NCBI RefSeq assembly: GCF_000520555.1
Contig: NZ_KI914896.1
Location: forward strand, 14,080-71,797
Direction: 5' to 3'
Source of the DNA: Arthrobacter sp. Br18
GTDB taxonomy: Bacteria; Actinomycetota; Actinomycetes; Actinomycetales; Micrococcaceae
DNA length: 57,718 nucleotides
Shown in pieces: positions 16,978 through 27,933 of this stretch. The notes beneath the pieces were generated by a model. That model had not been told where the DNA came from. It made no database searches and was given only the letters and a program-made list of their open reading frames with translations. Every line of letters starts with the position of its first letter. Within the stretch, counting starts at the first letter, position 1. The position numbers and the translations under genes were made by a program.

Positions 16978-18212
16978 TGGCCAACCACCAGGGCACAGGC
17001 AGCTTCATCACGGGCCGGATGGTCACCGAGACCGAGATCATCGAGGATGCAGTCCTCGCTTGGGACGGTGAACGCATCACCCGTGCCGGCGCCGCGGACC
17101 GGTCCGACGATCCGGCGGGAGCATTGGGGTCCACGCTTCCGCCCGGCGCGCTCATCCTCCCGGGACTGGTCGATCTGCACTGCCACGGCGGAGGAGGAGG
17201 GGACTTCACCTCGGGGAACGAGGATCAGGCTCGGGCGGCGGTGGACTTTCTCCACCGGCGAGGGACCACGACGACGCTCGCCAGCACCTGCTCCGTGCCA
17301 CTGACCGACCTCGTCCAGGCCTTCACGCTCCTGGCCCGGCTTGCCGAGGAGGGGTTGATTGCCGGCATCCACTCCGAGGGCCCTTTCCTCTCACCCGAGC
17401 GGTGCGGGGCGCACGACCCGTCCTATCTGCGCTCCCCCGACCAGGACGACGTCGACCGCCTGATCGACGCCGCCGGCGGCCACCTGCTCTCCATGACCTA
17501 TGCGCCGGAACTCGAGGGCGCCGAACTGCTGGTCTACGAACTGGTGACCCACGGCGTCATTCCCTCGATCGGCCACACCGACGCCACCGCCGCGCAGACC
17601 GCTGCGGCCCTTGACCTGATCATCGAAGAACTCGATGCCACCGGATTCGATGGCTTCCAGGGCCGGCCGACGGCCACCCACCTGTTCAATGCCATGCCTG
17701 CCGTCCATCACCGCTCCCCCGGGCCGGTGCCGCTCCTGCTGGAGCGGGCACGTACCGGCGAGCTTGCGGTCGAGCTCATCGCCGACAACATCCACCTGCA
17801 TCCCGACACCGTACGGATGGCCTTCCTCATGGCGGGGCCGGAGAACGTGTGCCTGGTGAGCGATTCGACAGCGGGGGCCGGGCGGACGTCGGGAAACTTC
17901 CGGCTGGGCCGCACCGAGATCCATATCGAGGACGGCGCCGCCATCCTCTCGGACACCGGTGCGCTGGCCGGCGGCAACGGAACACTCATCGATGTGGTCC
18001 GCTGCGCGGTGGAAGCCGGTGTACAGCTGGTGGACGCGGTGCGGTCGGCGACGTGCGTTCCTGCCGGTGTGCTGGGACTCTCGGATGAGGTGGGCTCGCT
18101 GCGCCCCGGCCTCCGCGCCGACGCCCTCATCGTGTCGTCGGAGTTCGAGGTGCTCGGCGTCCTGCGATGCGGGGTGTGGCTCGCCGCTCCGGGCGGGAAC
18201 CGAGCGTACTGA
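16977..18212 (+). CDS. nagA: N-acetylglucosamine-6-phosphate deacetylase
   Basis: Hydrolyses GlcNAc-6-phosphate to glucosamine-6-phosphate in amino-sugar and peptidoglycan recycling. The 411-residue amidohydrolase shows the metal site DLHCHGGGGGDF, the glutamate ligand in GIHSEGPFL, histidines in IGHTDAT and THLFNAMP, and the catalytic aspartate in LVSDST. The C-terminal return to the small beta-sandwich (LRPGLRADALIV) is complete. A longer frame from 16920 overlaps nucS and has no family character. No nagB or PTS gene is adjacent. Confidence 0.92.
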   Translation: MANHQGTGSFITGRMVTETEIIEDAVLAWDGERITRAGAADRSDDPAGALGSTLPPGALILPGLVDLHCHGGGGGDFTSGNEDQARAAVDFLHRRGTTTTLASTCSVPLTDLVQAFTLLARLAEEGLIAGIHSEGPFLSPERCGAHDPSYLRSPDQDDVDRLIDAAGGHLLSMTYAPELEGAELLVYELVTHGVIPSIGHTDATAAQTAAALDLIIEELDATGFDGFQGRPTATHLFNAMPAVHHRSPGPVPLLLERARTGELAVELIADNIHLHPDTVRMAFLMAGPENVCLVSDSTAGAGRTSGNFRLGRTEIHIEDGAAILSDTGALAGGNGTLIDVVRCAVEAGVQLVDAVRSATCVPAGVLGLSDEVGSLRPGLRADALIVSSEFEVLGVLRCGVWLAAPGGNRAY

Positions 18213-18235
18213 GCTGAGCCCGGGTTGGAGCTGGA

Positions 18236-18330
18236 CCGGAGCTGCGTTGGATCAGGGCCGGGCCGGATCAGAGCTGGGTCGGACCGGAGCCTGGTCAGCC
18301 CGGAGCTGCGTTGGATCAGGGCCGGGCCGG
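18236..18330. repeat. Two identical 31-base direct repeats
   Basis: The same 31 bases, beginning CCGGAGCTGCGTTGG, occur at 18236-18266 and 18300-18330, with 33 bases between that are themselves rich in GAGCTGG/ACCGGAG words. The array fills the 178-base space between the converging nagA and DUF2550 genes. No other feature is seen there. Confidence 0.85.
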
Positions 18331-18390
18331 TCCGGCACTGGAGAGGATTGAACCCGCACCAGATCCGAGCTCAACCTGAACTGGCGGGGC

Positions 18391-18822
18391 TCAGCGCCAG
18401 GTGCCGATACCGATGACCGGACCGGCCTCGATCCAGGACGACAGCCCCGAATAGGCGTCGTACTTCATCGCCAGCTCGAATTCCTGGTCCTCGTACTTCA
18501 GGGTGACGATCACGGCCCGCGGCTGGATACGGACCGTTTCGGTTTCCGTGGGCTGGCGCCACCCCTGGAGCTCTATCGAACTGCGGAGGTAGCGGTACCG
18601 CGGCAGAGGGCTCAGGGACAGCATACTGAGCCACTCCAGGTGCATATCGGTATAACGACAAACCCCCATCCGCCAGCCCCGGGGGGAAAGGCGGATGGAG
18701 GCGTCAAAGGTTCCGAGCCTGCGGCCCAGCTGGTACCGGCGCACCAGGAATGCGGCGATGGCCAGGACCACCAGCACGAAGACGGCTGCGAGAAGGATGA
18801 AGACCAGGCCCAGACCGTCCAT
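18391..18822 (-). CDS. DUF2550 family membrane-anchored protein
   Basis: 143 residues: one N-terminal membrane helix (about 5-28), then a globular part with FDASIRLSPRGWRMGVCRY, the family hallmark, and LEWLSMLSLSPLPRYRY. Genes of this family follow atpC in many actinobacteria, as here, 11 bases after the atpC stop. Probably the last gene of the ATP synthase transcript. The function is unknown. Confidence 0.9.
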   Translation of the reverse strand: MDGLGLVFILLAAVFVLVVLAIAAFLVRRYQLGRRLGTFDASIRLSPRGWRMGVCRYTDMHLEWLSMLSLSPLPRYRYLRSSIELQGWRQPTETETVRIQPRAVIVTLKYEDQEFELAMKYDAYSGLSSWIEAGPVIGIGTWR

Positions 18823-18833
18823 CGGAGGAAACG

Positions 18834-19127
18834 TCAGCGCGCTTCCGCGGTCACCGAACCGCCGATCCTGGCGTTGTCGGCGACAATCACCACGCGGTTG
18901 CTGTCCACGGAGAAGAATCCTCCGTCGACGCCCACGACGATGCGCTCTCCGCTCACCGGCTGGATGACGAGTTCGCCCTCCTCAAGGATGGCCAGCACCG
19001 GCGAGTGGCCGGGAAGGATACCGATCTCGCCGTCGCTGGTGCGCGCCCTGACCATCGTTGCCGCGCCGGACCACACGAAGTGGTCCGCTGCGACGATCTC
19101 TACCTCTAGCTCTGCGTTGGCGGCCAT
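18834..19127 (-). CDS. atpC: ATP synthase epsilon subunit, short form
   Basis: Part of the F1 central stalk. The 97-residue protein starts at ATG 19127, five bases past the atpD stop, and covers the beta-sandwich domain (LEVEIVAADHFVWSG, TSDGEIGILPGHSPVLA, VDGGFFSVDSNRVVIVAD). It ends at about the point where the two inhibitory C-terminal helices begin in the 130-140 residue enterobacterial protein. Short forms are known in Micrococcaceae, so this is probably natural and not truncated. Confidence 0.93.
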   Translation of the reverse strand: MAANAELEVEIVAADHFVWSGAATMVRARTSDGEIGILPGHSPVLAILEEGELVIQPVSGERIVVGVDGGFFSVDSNRVVIVADNARIGGSVTAEAR

Positions 19128-19132
19128 GGTAC

Positions 19133-20629
<1,497 letters not shown>

Positions 20630-20680
20630 CTAAATTTAGCTGTGCGCAAAGTCCTCGGGGACTCTTTGCAGGAACGCAAA

Positions 20681-21574
20681 TCAGGAGGCGTTCAGCGCAT
20701 CGGCTCCGGCAACGATCTCCGAAAGCTCCTGCGTGATTTCTGCCTGCCGTGCGGTATTGCGCAACCGCGTGTACTTCTTGATGAGTTCGGTCGCGTTGTC
20801 GCCGGCCGACTTCATGGCCCGCTGGCGGGCGGCGAGCTCGCTTGCGGAGGACTGCAGCAGGGCAGCGAACAGACGGGACTCGATGTACCGCGGCAACAGG
20901 GCATCGAGAACCCGCTCCGGTTCCGGCTCGTACTCGTAGAGCGGCAGCAGTTCGGCGTCGCTTGAGTCCTGCTCGTCGACCACCTCGAGGGGCAGCAGTC
21001 GGATGACGGACGGCTCCTGGACAACCATCGACCGGAACTTGGTGTAGACCACATGGATTTCCTCCACGCCGCCGTCAGCGTAGTCCGTTGCGAAGTCGTC
21101 GAGGAGGGCCTTGCCGATTTCCCGTGCCGTCTCGAACTTCGGGGCATCGGTATCCCCGGTCCACACCTGCTCGTAGGGGCGGCGGCGGAAGTCGAAGTAC
21201 GCCTGTGCCTTGCGGCCCACCAGGTATGCCTTGGTTTCCTTGCCTTCGCTTTTCAGCTTCTCGAACAGGCCCTCGGCCTGCTTGAGCGCACTGGCCGAGT
21301 AGGAGCCAGCCAGGCCGCGGTCCGACGTCATGACGAGCACTGCCGCCCGGCGCACCTCCGCTGGTTCGGTGGTGAGCGGGTGGTCGAACTCCGTCTGTGA
21401 CGCCACAGCCGACACCGCACGGGTGATCGCGTTGGCATAGGGCAACGACGACGCTACACGCGAGCGGGCCCTGCCGATGCGAGAAGTCGCAATCAGCTCC
21501 ATCGCCTTGAAGATCTTCCGCGTCGACGTCGTCGACGCGATCTTCTGGCGGTAGACCCGAATCTGGGCTCCCAT
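20681..21574 (-). CDS. atpG: ATP synthase gamma subunit
   Basis: Rotor shaft of F1, 297 residues. The N-terminal helix begins [29 protein letters not shown]-like, with the conserved KI and MELIA groups, and the central [13 protein letters not shown] strand and the C-terminal ELITKYT-like [21 protein letters not shown] helix are intact. AGGAAAGGAC gives a good ribosome site. It is followed by atpD after 84 bases. Confidence 0.96.
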   Translation of the reverse strand: MGAQIRVYRQKIASTTSTRKIFKAMELIATSRIGRARSRVASSLPYANAITRAVSAVASQTEFDHPLTTEPAEVRRAAVLVMTSDRGLAGSYSASALKQAEGLFEKLKSEGKETKAYLVGRKAQAYFDFRRRPYEQVWTGDTDAPKFETAREIGKALLDDFATDYADGGVEEIHVVYTKFRSMVVQEPSVIRLLPLEVVDEQDSSDAELLPLYEYEPEPERVLDALLPRYIESRLFAALLQSSASELAARQRAMKSAGDNATELIKKYTRLRNTARQAEITQELSEIVAGADALNAS

Positions 21575-21665
21575 ACTTGTCCTTTCCTCCGCTTCCCCGT
21601 GGGAAGCGACTACTGCCGGGTCCGGAAACCGGACACGCGCCAGGCGCGCGTCCGGATTTCGCTAC

Positions 21666-23300
21666 CTAGCGCTTGTGCCGAACGATCTTTTCCTGGTCCA
21701 CCGAGTCGGCGGGCAGGGCGTCGTACTCTTCGTGGCCTGCTCCAGGCCCGTCCGCTCCCACACCGAAGAAGCCCTGCTTGAAGCTGGTGATCTCCGACTT
21801 CAGCTCCTCAGCCGTGGAGTCCTCCATCTTGCCCGTCTGGGCGAGCGTGGTCAGCACTGAGGTCCGGTGGCCCAGGTGCTCGAGGAATTCGGTTTCGAAG
21901 CGGCGAATGTCCTCGACCGGGACATCGTCGAGGTAGCCGCCGGTGCCGGCCCAGATCGACACGACCTGCTGCTCCACCGGCATCGGCGAGTACTGGCCCT
22001 GCTTCAGCAGTTCCATGAGCCGTGCGCCGCGGGTCAGCTGCTGCCGTGACGCTGCGTCGAGGTCGGAGGCGAACATCGAGAAGGCCTGCATGTCGCGGTA
22101 CTGCGCGAGGTCGAGCTTCAACGTGCCCGACACCTTCTTCATCGACTTCACCTGGGCGGCGCCGCCCACGCGGGACACCGAGACTCCGACATCCACCGCT
22201 GGGCGCTGGTTGGCGTTGAACAGGTCCGACTGCAGGAAGATCTGGCCGTCGGTGATCGAGATGACGTTGGTGGGGATGTACGCCGAGACGTCGTTGGCCT
22301 TGGTCTCGATGAGCGGCAGACCCGTCATCGACCCGGCGCCGAGCTCGTCGGACAGCTTCGCACAACGCTCCAGCAGGCGGGAGTGCAGGTAGAACACATC
22401 GCCCGGGTAGGCTTCGCGTCCCGGCGGGCGCCGCAGCAGCAGTGACACCGCACGGTAGGCCTCTGCCTGCTTGGAGAGATCGTCGAACACGATCAGGACG
22501 TGCTTGCCGCCGTACATCCAGTGCTGCCCGATGGCTGATCCGGCATAGGGCGCCAGGTACTTGAAGCCCGCGGGGTCCGAGGCCGGGGAGGCGACGATCG
22601 TCGTGTACTCCAGCGCACCCTTGTCCTCAAGGGTCTGGCGCACAGCAGCGATGGTGGATGCCTTCTGCCCGATCGCAACGTAGATGCAACGGACCTGCTT
22701 GCTGACATCTCCGGAGGCCCAGTTCGCCTTCTGGTTGATAATCGTGTCGACGGCGATGGCCGTCTTCCCGGTCTGGCGATCACCGATCAGGAGCTGGCGC
22801 TGGCCGCGGCCGATTGGGATCATGGCGTCGATCGCCTTGAGTCCGGTCTGCATGGGCTCGTGCACCGACTTGCGCTCGGTCACGCCCGGCGCCTGGGTTT
22901 CCAGGGCACGGCGTCCCTCGGCCTTGATCGGACCGAGGTCGTCGATGGGCTGCCCGAGTGGGTCCACGACGCGGCCGAGGAACGCGTCCCCGACCGGCAC
23001 GGAGAGAATCTCCCCGGTGCGGTGGACTTCCTGGCCTTCTTCGATTCCTGTGTAGTCACCGAGGACGACGACTCCGATCTCGCGGGTGTCGAGGTTCTGG
23101 GCGAGGCCCAGCGTGCCGTCCTCGAACCGAAGCAGTTCGTTCGCCATGACCGAAGGCAGACCCTCAACCCTGGCAATGCCGTCACTGGCGGTGGTTACGC
23201 GGCCAACTTCGACGCGCTCCGCGTTTCCGGGCTCGTAGGACGCCGCGAAGTCATTCAACGCATTACGGACGTCGTCGGCGTTGATGGTCAATTCGGCCAT
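21666..23300 (-). CDS. atpA: ATP synthase alpha subunit
   Basis: Non-catalytic nucleotide-binding subunit of F1, 544 residues. P-loop [15 protein letters not shown], and VSRVGGAAQ are visible. The ATG at 23300 ([11 protein letters not shown]) is chosen; the frame stays open upstream to 23612 but that part overlaps atpH and has no family character. The C-terminal tail after ITSFKQGFF is extended by about 30 residues, as is common in this group. Confidence 0.97.
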   Translation of the reverse strand: MAELTINADDVRNALNDFAASYEPGNAERVEVGRVTTASDGIARVEGLPSVMANELLRFEDGTLGLAQNLDTREIGVVVLGDYTGIEEGQEVHRTGEILSVPVGDAFLGRVVDPLGQPIDDLGPIKAEGRRALETQAPGVTERKSVHEPMQTGLKAIDAMIPIGRGQRQLLIGDRQTGKTAIAVDTIINQKANWASGDVSKQVRCIYVAIGQKASTIAAVRQTLEDKGALEYTTIVASPASDPAGFKYLAPYAGSAIGQHWMYGGKHVLIVFDDLSKQAEAYRAVSLLLRRPPGREAYPGDVFYLHSRLLERCAKLSDELGAGSMTGLPLIETKANDVSAYIPTNVISITDGQIFLQSDLFNANQRPAVDVGVSVSRVGGAAQVKSMKKVSGTLKLDLAQYRDMQAFSMFASDLDAASRQQLTRGARLMELLKQGQYSPMPVEQQVVSIWAGTGGYLDDVPVEDIRRFETEFLEHLGHRTSVLTTLAQTGKMEDSTAEELKSEITSFKQGFFGVGADGPGAGHEEYDALPADSVDQEKIVRHKR

Positions 23301-23395
23301 CTGCAGTCCCTGCTCTCCTGTGTTGCGATCGCCGGTAGGTTCGTGGCGACCTGGATGTAATTCAGTCTTGGTCGAGCTTGGATAAGCGCGAAGCG

Positions 23396-24210
23396 CTATC
23401 CCGCCATCTTGCGGCGGAGTTCGGACAGACGCGTGATCACCGTGGAATCGACCATCTCGTCGCCCACGCTCACCCGCACACCGCCGATCAGTAGCGGATT
23501 GACTTCCACATTGACCTTCAGTTCCCGGCCGTACATGGCGTTCAGTCCGGCAACAAGTTTGGCGTGCTGGCTTTCCGTCAGTGAACGGGACACGCTGACG
23601 TTGGCGATCCACCGCTGCTGGCGCGCTGCGACCAGCTCGAGGAAACGTCCCACGAGTGTGGCCGGTTTCAGCCCGCGCGGGGCCGACACTGCCTGGGAAA
23701 CCAGCAGCTTGCCGGCTTCCCCCGCGTTCGGCACGAGCTTCAGCGCAAGGGCGACCTTGGATCCGGTGCTCGCCTGCGCCTCCGAAAGCGCCCGCTGCAG
23801 TTCATGGTTGGATCCCACGACCGCCATGAACGCGTGCAGCTCGCTCTCGAGCCGTTCCAAGCCCTCCACACCGGCTCCACCACGCTCGGCAACAGCGATG
23901 ACCACTGTGGCGGCCAGTGTCTCCAGGGCGTCTCCGATGTCGCGGGCACTTGACCAGCGCTCACCGACGAGGCTCTTGACGACCCCCACTGCTTCGGGGG
24001 ACACCCGCGTGGCAATGAGCTGGTCCACCAGCACCGCCTTGTCCTTACCGGAGCGCGACGGATCCGTCAGCGCCCGGCGGAGGCCTGCGTTGCTGTCGAG
24101 CATCGCGAGAACACCGAAGAGGTCCTCCGCCAGGGACAACTTCGCTCCCGGCAGGCGGCCTTCCAGTTCTTCCCGGACACTCGCCAGGGAGTGGCTTGAT
24201 ACACCGGCCA

Positions 24211-24211
<1 letters not shown>
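23396..24211 (-). CDS. atpH: ATP synthase delta subunit
   Basis: Peripheral stalk subunit connecting F1 to the b dimer, 271 residues, in line with actinobacterial forms (about 270; 177 in E. coli). The C-terminal half has the family block [21 protein letters not shown] and ends [10 protein letters not shown]. Its ATG overlaps the TAA of atpF by one base (TAATG), so the two are coupled. Confidence 0.95.
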
Positions 24212-24768
<557 letters not shown>

Positions 24769-24817
24769 TCACCCGTCTTTCTTCAACTGGTCTTCGGACG
24801 AAACTTCAGCCGTGCTG

Positions 24818-25033
24818 CTAAGCGCCGATAACGAACGCGAAGACGAGGCCGAGGATTGCGAGGGCTTCGGTCAGAGCCAGGCCGAGGAAGGCGATGGGCT
24901 GGAGGACGCGCTGTGCCTCAGGCTGACGTGCTACGCCGTTGATGTACGCGGCGAATACGAGACCCACACCGATACCACCGCCGATTGCGGAGAGACCGTA
25001 TCCAACGAGGTTGAGGCTACCCTGTACTTCCAT
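24818..25033 (-). CDS. atpE: ATP synthase c subunit
   Basis: 71-residue hairpin of two membrane helices that forms the rotor ring. The polar loop is NGVARQPEA and the proton-carrying acid is E56 in [11 protein letters not shown], with no sodium-type Q/ET pattern at helix 1, so proton coupling is expected. GAAAGGAACACA precedes the ATG. Confidence 0.97.
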   Translation of the reverse strand: MEVQGSLNLVGYGLSAIGGGIGVGLVFAAYINGVARQPEAQRVLQPIAFLGLALTEALAILGLVFAFVIGA

Positions 25034-25117
25034 TGTGTTCCTTTCAAGATGCCGCCTTGCTGCGGCAGGTTGTTTGGGATCATCCCCGACGGGGAAGACT
25101 GTTGAGAATCTGGAGAA

Positions 25118-25939
25118 CTAGTGCGCGTCGGCGTGCAGGGCGCCTTCGATGTAGATGGCGGCCAGCAGCGTGAACACGTAGGCCTGGAGGACCATGATCA
25201 ATGCCTCGAGCATGTACATGGCGATGGCACCGCCGAGCACCAGGACGCTGGTTCCCTGCAGGAGGATGCTTCCCGTGGACACCATGTACTCGATTGCCGT
25301 TCCGGCGAGCGTGACGATGAGGTGGCCCGCGAGCATGGTCGCGAAGAGCCGGAGGGAGTGCGTGACCGGCCGGACGATGAAGTTCGAGATGATCTCGATC
25401 GGCACGACGATCGGCAGGATATACCAGGGCACACCGGACGGGACGACTGCGAGCTTGAAGTACTTCAGCCCATGCTTCTTGAGGCCGATTCCCACCCAGA
25501 GCAGGTAGAAGATCGCGGCGATGGCATAGGCGCTGCCGGGATGCGAGAAGCTGGGAAGCTGCAGGAACGGTATGGCACCGAAGATGTTGTTCACCAGGAC
25601 GAAGAAGAACGCCGTGAACAGCCAGGGGACGTACCTCAGGAAATCCCGTCCGCCGATGATGTCCTTGCCGATGGAGTTGCGGACGAACCCGTAGGCCGAC
25701 TCCCCGAGGAACTGCATCTTGCCCGGCACCAGCGCGTTGCGGCGGGAGGCCATGAGGAAGAAGGTGGCGATCAGGATCACCGAGAAGATGATCATCAGCA
25801 TCTGCTTGCCGAAACCGCCCTCGAACCAGACGCCGTATTCACCGCCCCAGGGGAAGATGTCCCGGTAGTGGGTGTCGTCAATAGTCGGGGGCACGAAGCC
25901 CTCTTCAGTTGTTGCGGCCGGGAGCGCAAGCGCGATCAA
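25118..25939 (-). CDS. atpB: ATP synthase a subunit
   Basis: Stator channel protein of Fo, 273 residues with five or six membrane segments. The essential arginine lies in THSLRLFATMLAGH, and the last helices contain LEALIMVLQAYVFTLL. The start codon is TTG at 25939, preceded by GAGGAAACGCG; no ATG or GTG is suitably placed. The rare start may set the level of this subunit relative to the c ring. Confidence 0.95.
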   Translation of the reverse strand: MIALALPAATTEEGFVPPTIDDTHYRDIFPWGGEYGVWFEGGFGKQMLMIIFSVILIATFFLMASRRNALVPGKMQFLGESAYGFVRNSIGKDIIGGRDFLRYVPWLFTAFFFVLVNNIFGAIPFLQLPSFSHPGSAYAIAAIFYLLWVGIGLKKHGLKYFKLAVVPSGVPWYILPIVVPIEIISNFIVRPVTHSLRLFATMLAGHLIVTLAGTAIEYMVSTGSILLQGTSVLVLGGAIAMYMLEALIMVLQAYVFTLLAAIYIEGALHADAH

Positions 25940-26024
25940 CGCGTTTCCTCTCTGCAGTGTCCATCGTTGGGCAATTTTCGATCGGCCACAGCGTGACGCG
26001 TCCGACTTCTAAAGTTGTGGGGGC

Positions 26025-26333
26025 TCACTCGGACTTTCCGCTGGAGCCGCCGGGGTTGTCCTGCGGGGATTCGCCGGACGGCGTTGAGCGGGATCGAGTG
26101 AGGTTGTGCATGTGCGAGAGGTAGAAACCTCCGGCCGCACCCAGGAAGGCTCCAGCGAGCACCAACCAGCGTGTTTGCAGGAGATTATCCAGCCCCCAGC
26201 CTATCAAACTCCAGACCACGATCCCGCCAACGATGTAGCTGAACACGGCGATGCCCTCGTTGTAGCCGCCCCTGGCGTACCTGCCGCCGTCGTCGTCGGA
26301 CGGAACGTTCCGGGGTGCATTTTCCTCGGGCAT
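26025..26333 (-). CDS. AtpZ/AtpI-like small membrane protein
   Basis: 102 residues from ATG 26333. Two membrane helices (GIAVFSYIVGGIVVWSLIGWG and WLVLAGAFLGAAGGFYL, each trimmed at the ends) with charged tails match AtpZ-type proteins that lie ahead of atpB and are proposed to help assembly or Mg2+/Ca2+ handling of the synthase. Its ATG overlaps the previous TGA by one base. Confidence 0.75.
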   Translation of the reverse strand: MPEENAPRNVPSDDDGGRYARGGYNEGIAVFSYIVGGIVVWSLIGWGLDNLLQTRWLVLAGAFLGAAGGFYLSHMHNLTRSRSTPSGESPQDNPGGSSGKSE

Positions 26334-26800
26334 CAGGCAGCCTCGTCCTCGTACAGCTGGTGGCGGGTGCGGGAGAAGACGAAGACCTCCACTACCTGCC
26401 AGACCACCACGGTGACCACGGCGCCGGTGAAGAACCACGCGCCTGCGAGCCAGTCGGGTGTTCCCAGGAAGAACAGGACGGCGGCGAATCCCACCACCTT
26501 GATGGCGTAGGTGACTGCGAACAGGCCGAGGGCGCCGGACGGATTCGATGTGCTCGCGAAATGACCGATGGCCAGGCTGATGCCGAAGAACAGGACGACG
26601 AGGGCGAAGCCGAACAGTGCGCTCAGCGCTCCCCCGAACCCCGCCACGACGCCCGCGGGGACACTGATGAGGGCGATGACGACGGTGGCGGCGAGCGTGC
26701 AGCGGGCCAGGATGCCGAGCCAGGGCGACGCCGTCGGGCCGGAAACGGCGACGCGCTCCCCCCGGATGCCGTTTCCCACTGCTGGATCGGGTGTGCTCAC
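26333..26800 (-). CDS. AtpI-like four-helix membrane protein
   Basis: 155 residues from GTG 26800. About four membrane helices follow a 28-residue polar N-terminus. Position at the head of the atp operon and the length fit the ATP synthase I family (c-ring assembly factor) of actinobacteria, though sequence in this family is weakly conserved. Coupled to the next gene by TGATG. Confidence 0.7.
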   Translation of the reverse strand: MSTPDPAVGNGIRGERVAVSGPTASPWLGILARCTLAATVVIALISVPAGVVAGFGGALSALFGFALVVLFFGISLAIGHFASTSNPSGALGLFAVTYAIKVVGFAAVLFFLGTPDWLAGAWFFTGAVVTVVVWQVVEVFVFSRTRHQLYEDEAA

Positions 26801-26872
26801 TGCATCCGCTCTGTCGATGTCGGTCGGTTCACTTCCGGCTGGGATCGCTCGTCCGTTCCGGAGCGCATCTAG

Positions 26873-26878
26873 ATTCTA
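26873..26878 (-). promoter_or_regulatory. Possible -10 of the atp operon
   Basis: TAGAAT on the minus strand at 26878-26873, about 70 bases upstream of the first atp-operon start, in the 101-base gap after wecA. No clear -35 is seen. Confidence 0.3.
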
Positions 26879-26901
26879 CAGCAGGTAGAGGACGGCACCG
26901 C

Positions 26902-27933
26902 TCAGGTGAGCCCGGCGGAGGCCACCGCGCCGCGCCGGTCGGCTCGCGCGCGGAGGATTCTGGGCGAGTACAGGTACAGGGCAACGACGCCGGCCGCCAG
27001 GAGCGATCCGGAGACCGCGACGGGCGCGTCGGCCGTCGCGACCACGAAGCCCGCCGCTCCGGTGACAGCGGAGAATGCGGTGACCAGGAGAGCGACCTGC
27101 ACGTGGTTCAGGCCGGTGTCGGTGAGTCTTTGGTAGACATGCTGCCGGTGCGAGACGTATAGGCGTTCGCCGCGGCGCGCCCGCCGCAGGAAGGTGGTGA
27201 AGGTATCGGCGAGGTAGATGAGGACGGGCGAGAGCAGGTACTCGATGTACACGCCGGCGAGGAGGCCAGTCACAGCGATCGCCGCGACCGACGCTCCCAG
27301 CAGGTAGCTTCCCACATCCCCCAGGAACACGAATCCCCGGCCGAGGTTCCACGGCAGGAATCCGGCGAAGGCGGCGGCCACTCCGAGCCCTGCGACAGTC
27401 AGCCACAGCTGATCGCTCAGGGCACCGGCAATCGCATAGAAGGTGCCGACGAGCACTCCGTGCATCCCCGAGATCCCATTGATGCCATCCATGAAGTTGG
27501 CCACGTTGATATAGGCAGCAACCGCGAGTGCCCCGAAGGGCACCCACCAGTAGCTCTGGTCGATCGTGTAGGCCAGGGCGGCCGTGCCGAGGGCGCCGAT
27601 GACGAGCTGGCAGCCCGCCCGCACCCGGATGGGCAGTCCCCGGAAGTCCTCCAGCCACCCGAGGAGCGACGCCGCAGCCACCATGAGCAGCACGATCAGC
27701 ACCAGCGACCGGTCCACGGCGATCAAGCCGGTGGCGAGGGAGAGGACGAGGGCCACCAGGATGGCTGCCGCAACGCTCACTCCCATTCCGCGGATCACCA
27801 CCGAGGTGTGGGACGAGCGGTCGTTCGGGACGTCGAGCACTCCCCACCGGGCCAGCAGCGGCTTGACGGCGAAGGGCAGGAGCACACTCAGCAGGAACGC
27901 GCTGGCCGGAACGGTCATCAGCAGGAGGTTCAT
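26902..27933 (-). CDS. WecA/TagO-like undecaprenyl-phosphate sugar-1-phosphate transferase
   Basis: Polytopic enzyme of 343 residues (about 10-11 helices) that loads a sugar-1-phosphate (in wecA relatives GlcNAc-1-P) onto undecaprenyl phosphate to start a cell-wall polymer. Family motifs: NVANFMDGINGISG, FLGDVGSYLLG, and HRQHVYQRL. The early acidic pair is ED (LGWLEDFRGLP) where DD is usual. ATG 27933 overlaps the TGA of the preceding dehydratase gene as ATGA. Corresponds to the wecA/rfe position in the M. tuberculosis order. Confidence 0.88.
   Translation of the reverse strand: MNLLLMTVPASAFLLSVLLPFAVKPLLARWGVLDVPNDRSSHTSVVIRGMGVSVAAAILVALVLSLATGLIAVDRSLVLIVLLMVAAASLLGWLEDFRGLPIRVRAGCQLVIGALGTAALAYTIDQSYWWVPFGALAVAAYINVANFMDGINGISGMHGVLVGTFYAIAGALSDQLWLTVAGLGVAAAFAGFLPWNLGRGFVFLGDVGSYLLGASVAAIAVTGLLAGVYIEYLLSPVLIYLADTFTTFLRRARRGERLYVSHRQHVYQRLTDTGLNHVQVALLVTAFSAVTGAAGFVVATADAPVAVSGSLLAAGVVALYLYSPRILRARADRRGAVASAGLT

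Noticed and set aside
18213-18390. Intrinsic terminator between nagA and DUF2550
   Set aside because: GC-rich repeats are present but no stem followed by a T run on either strand.
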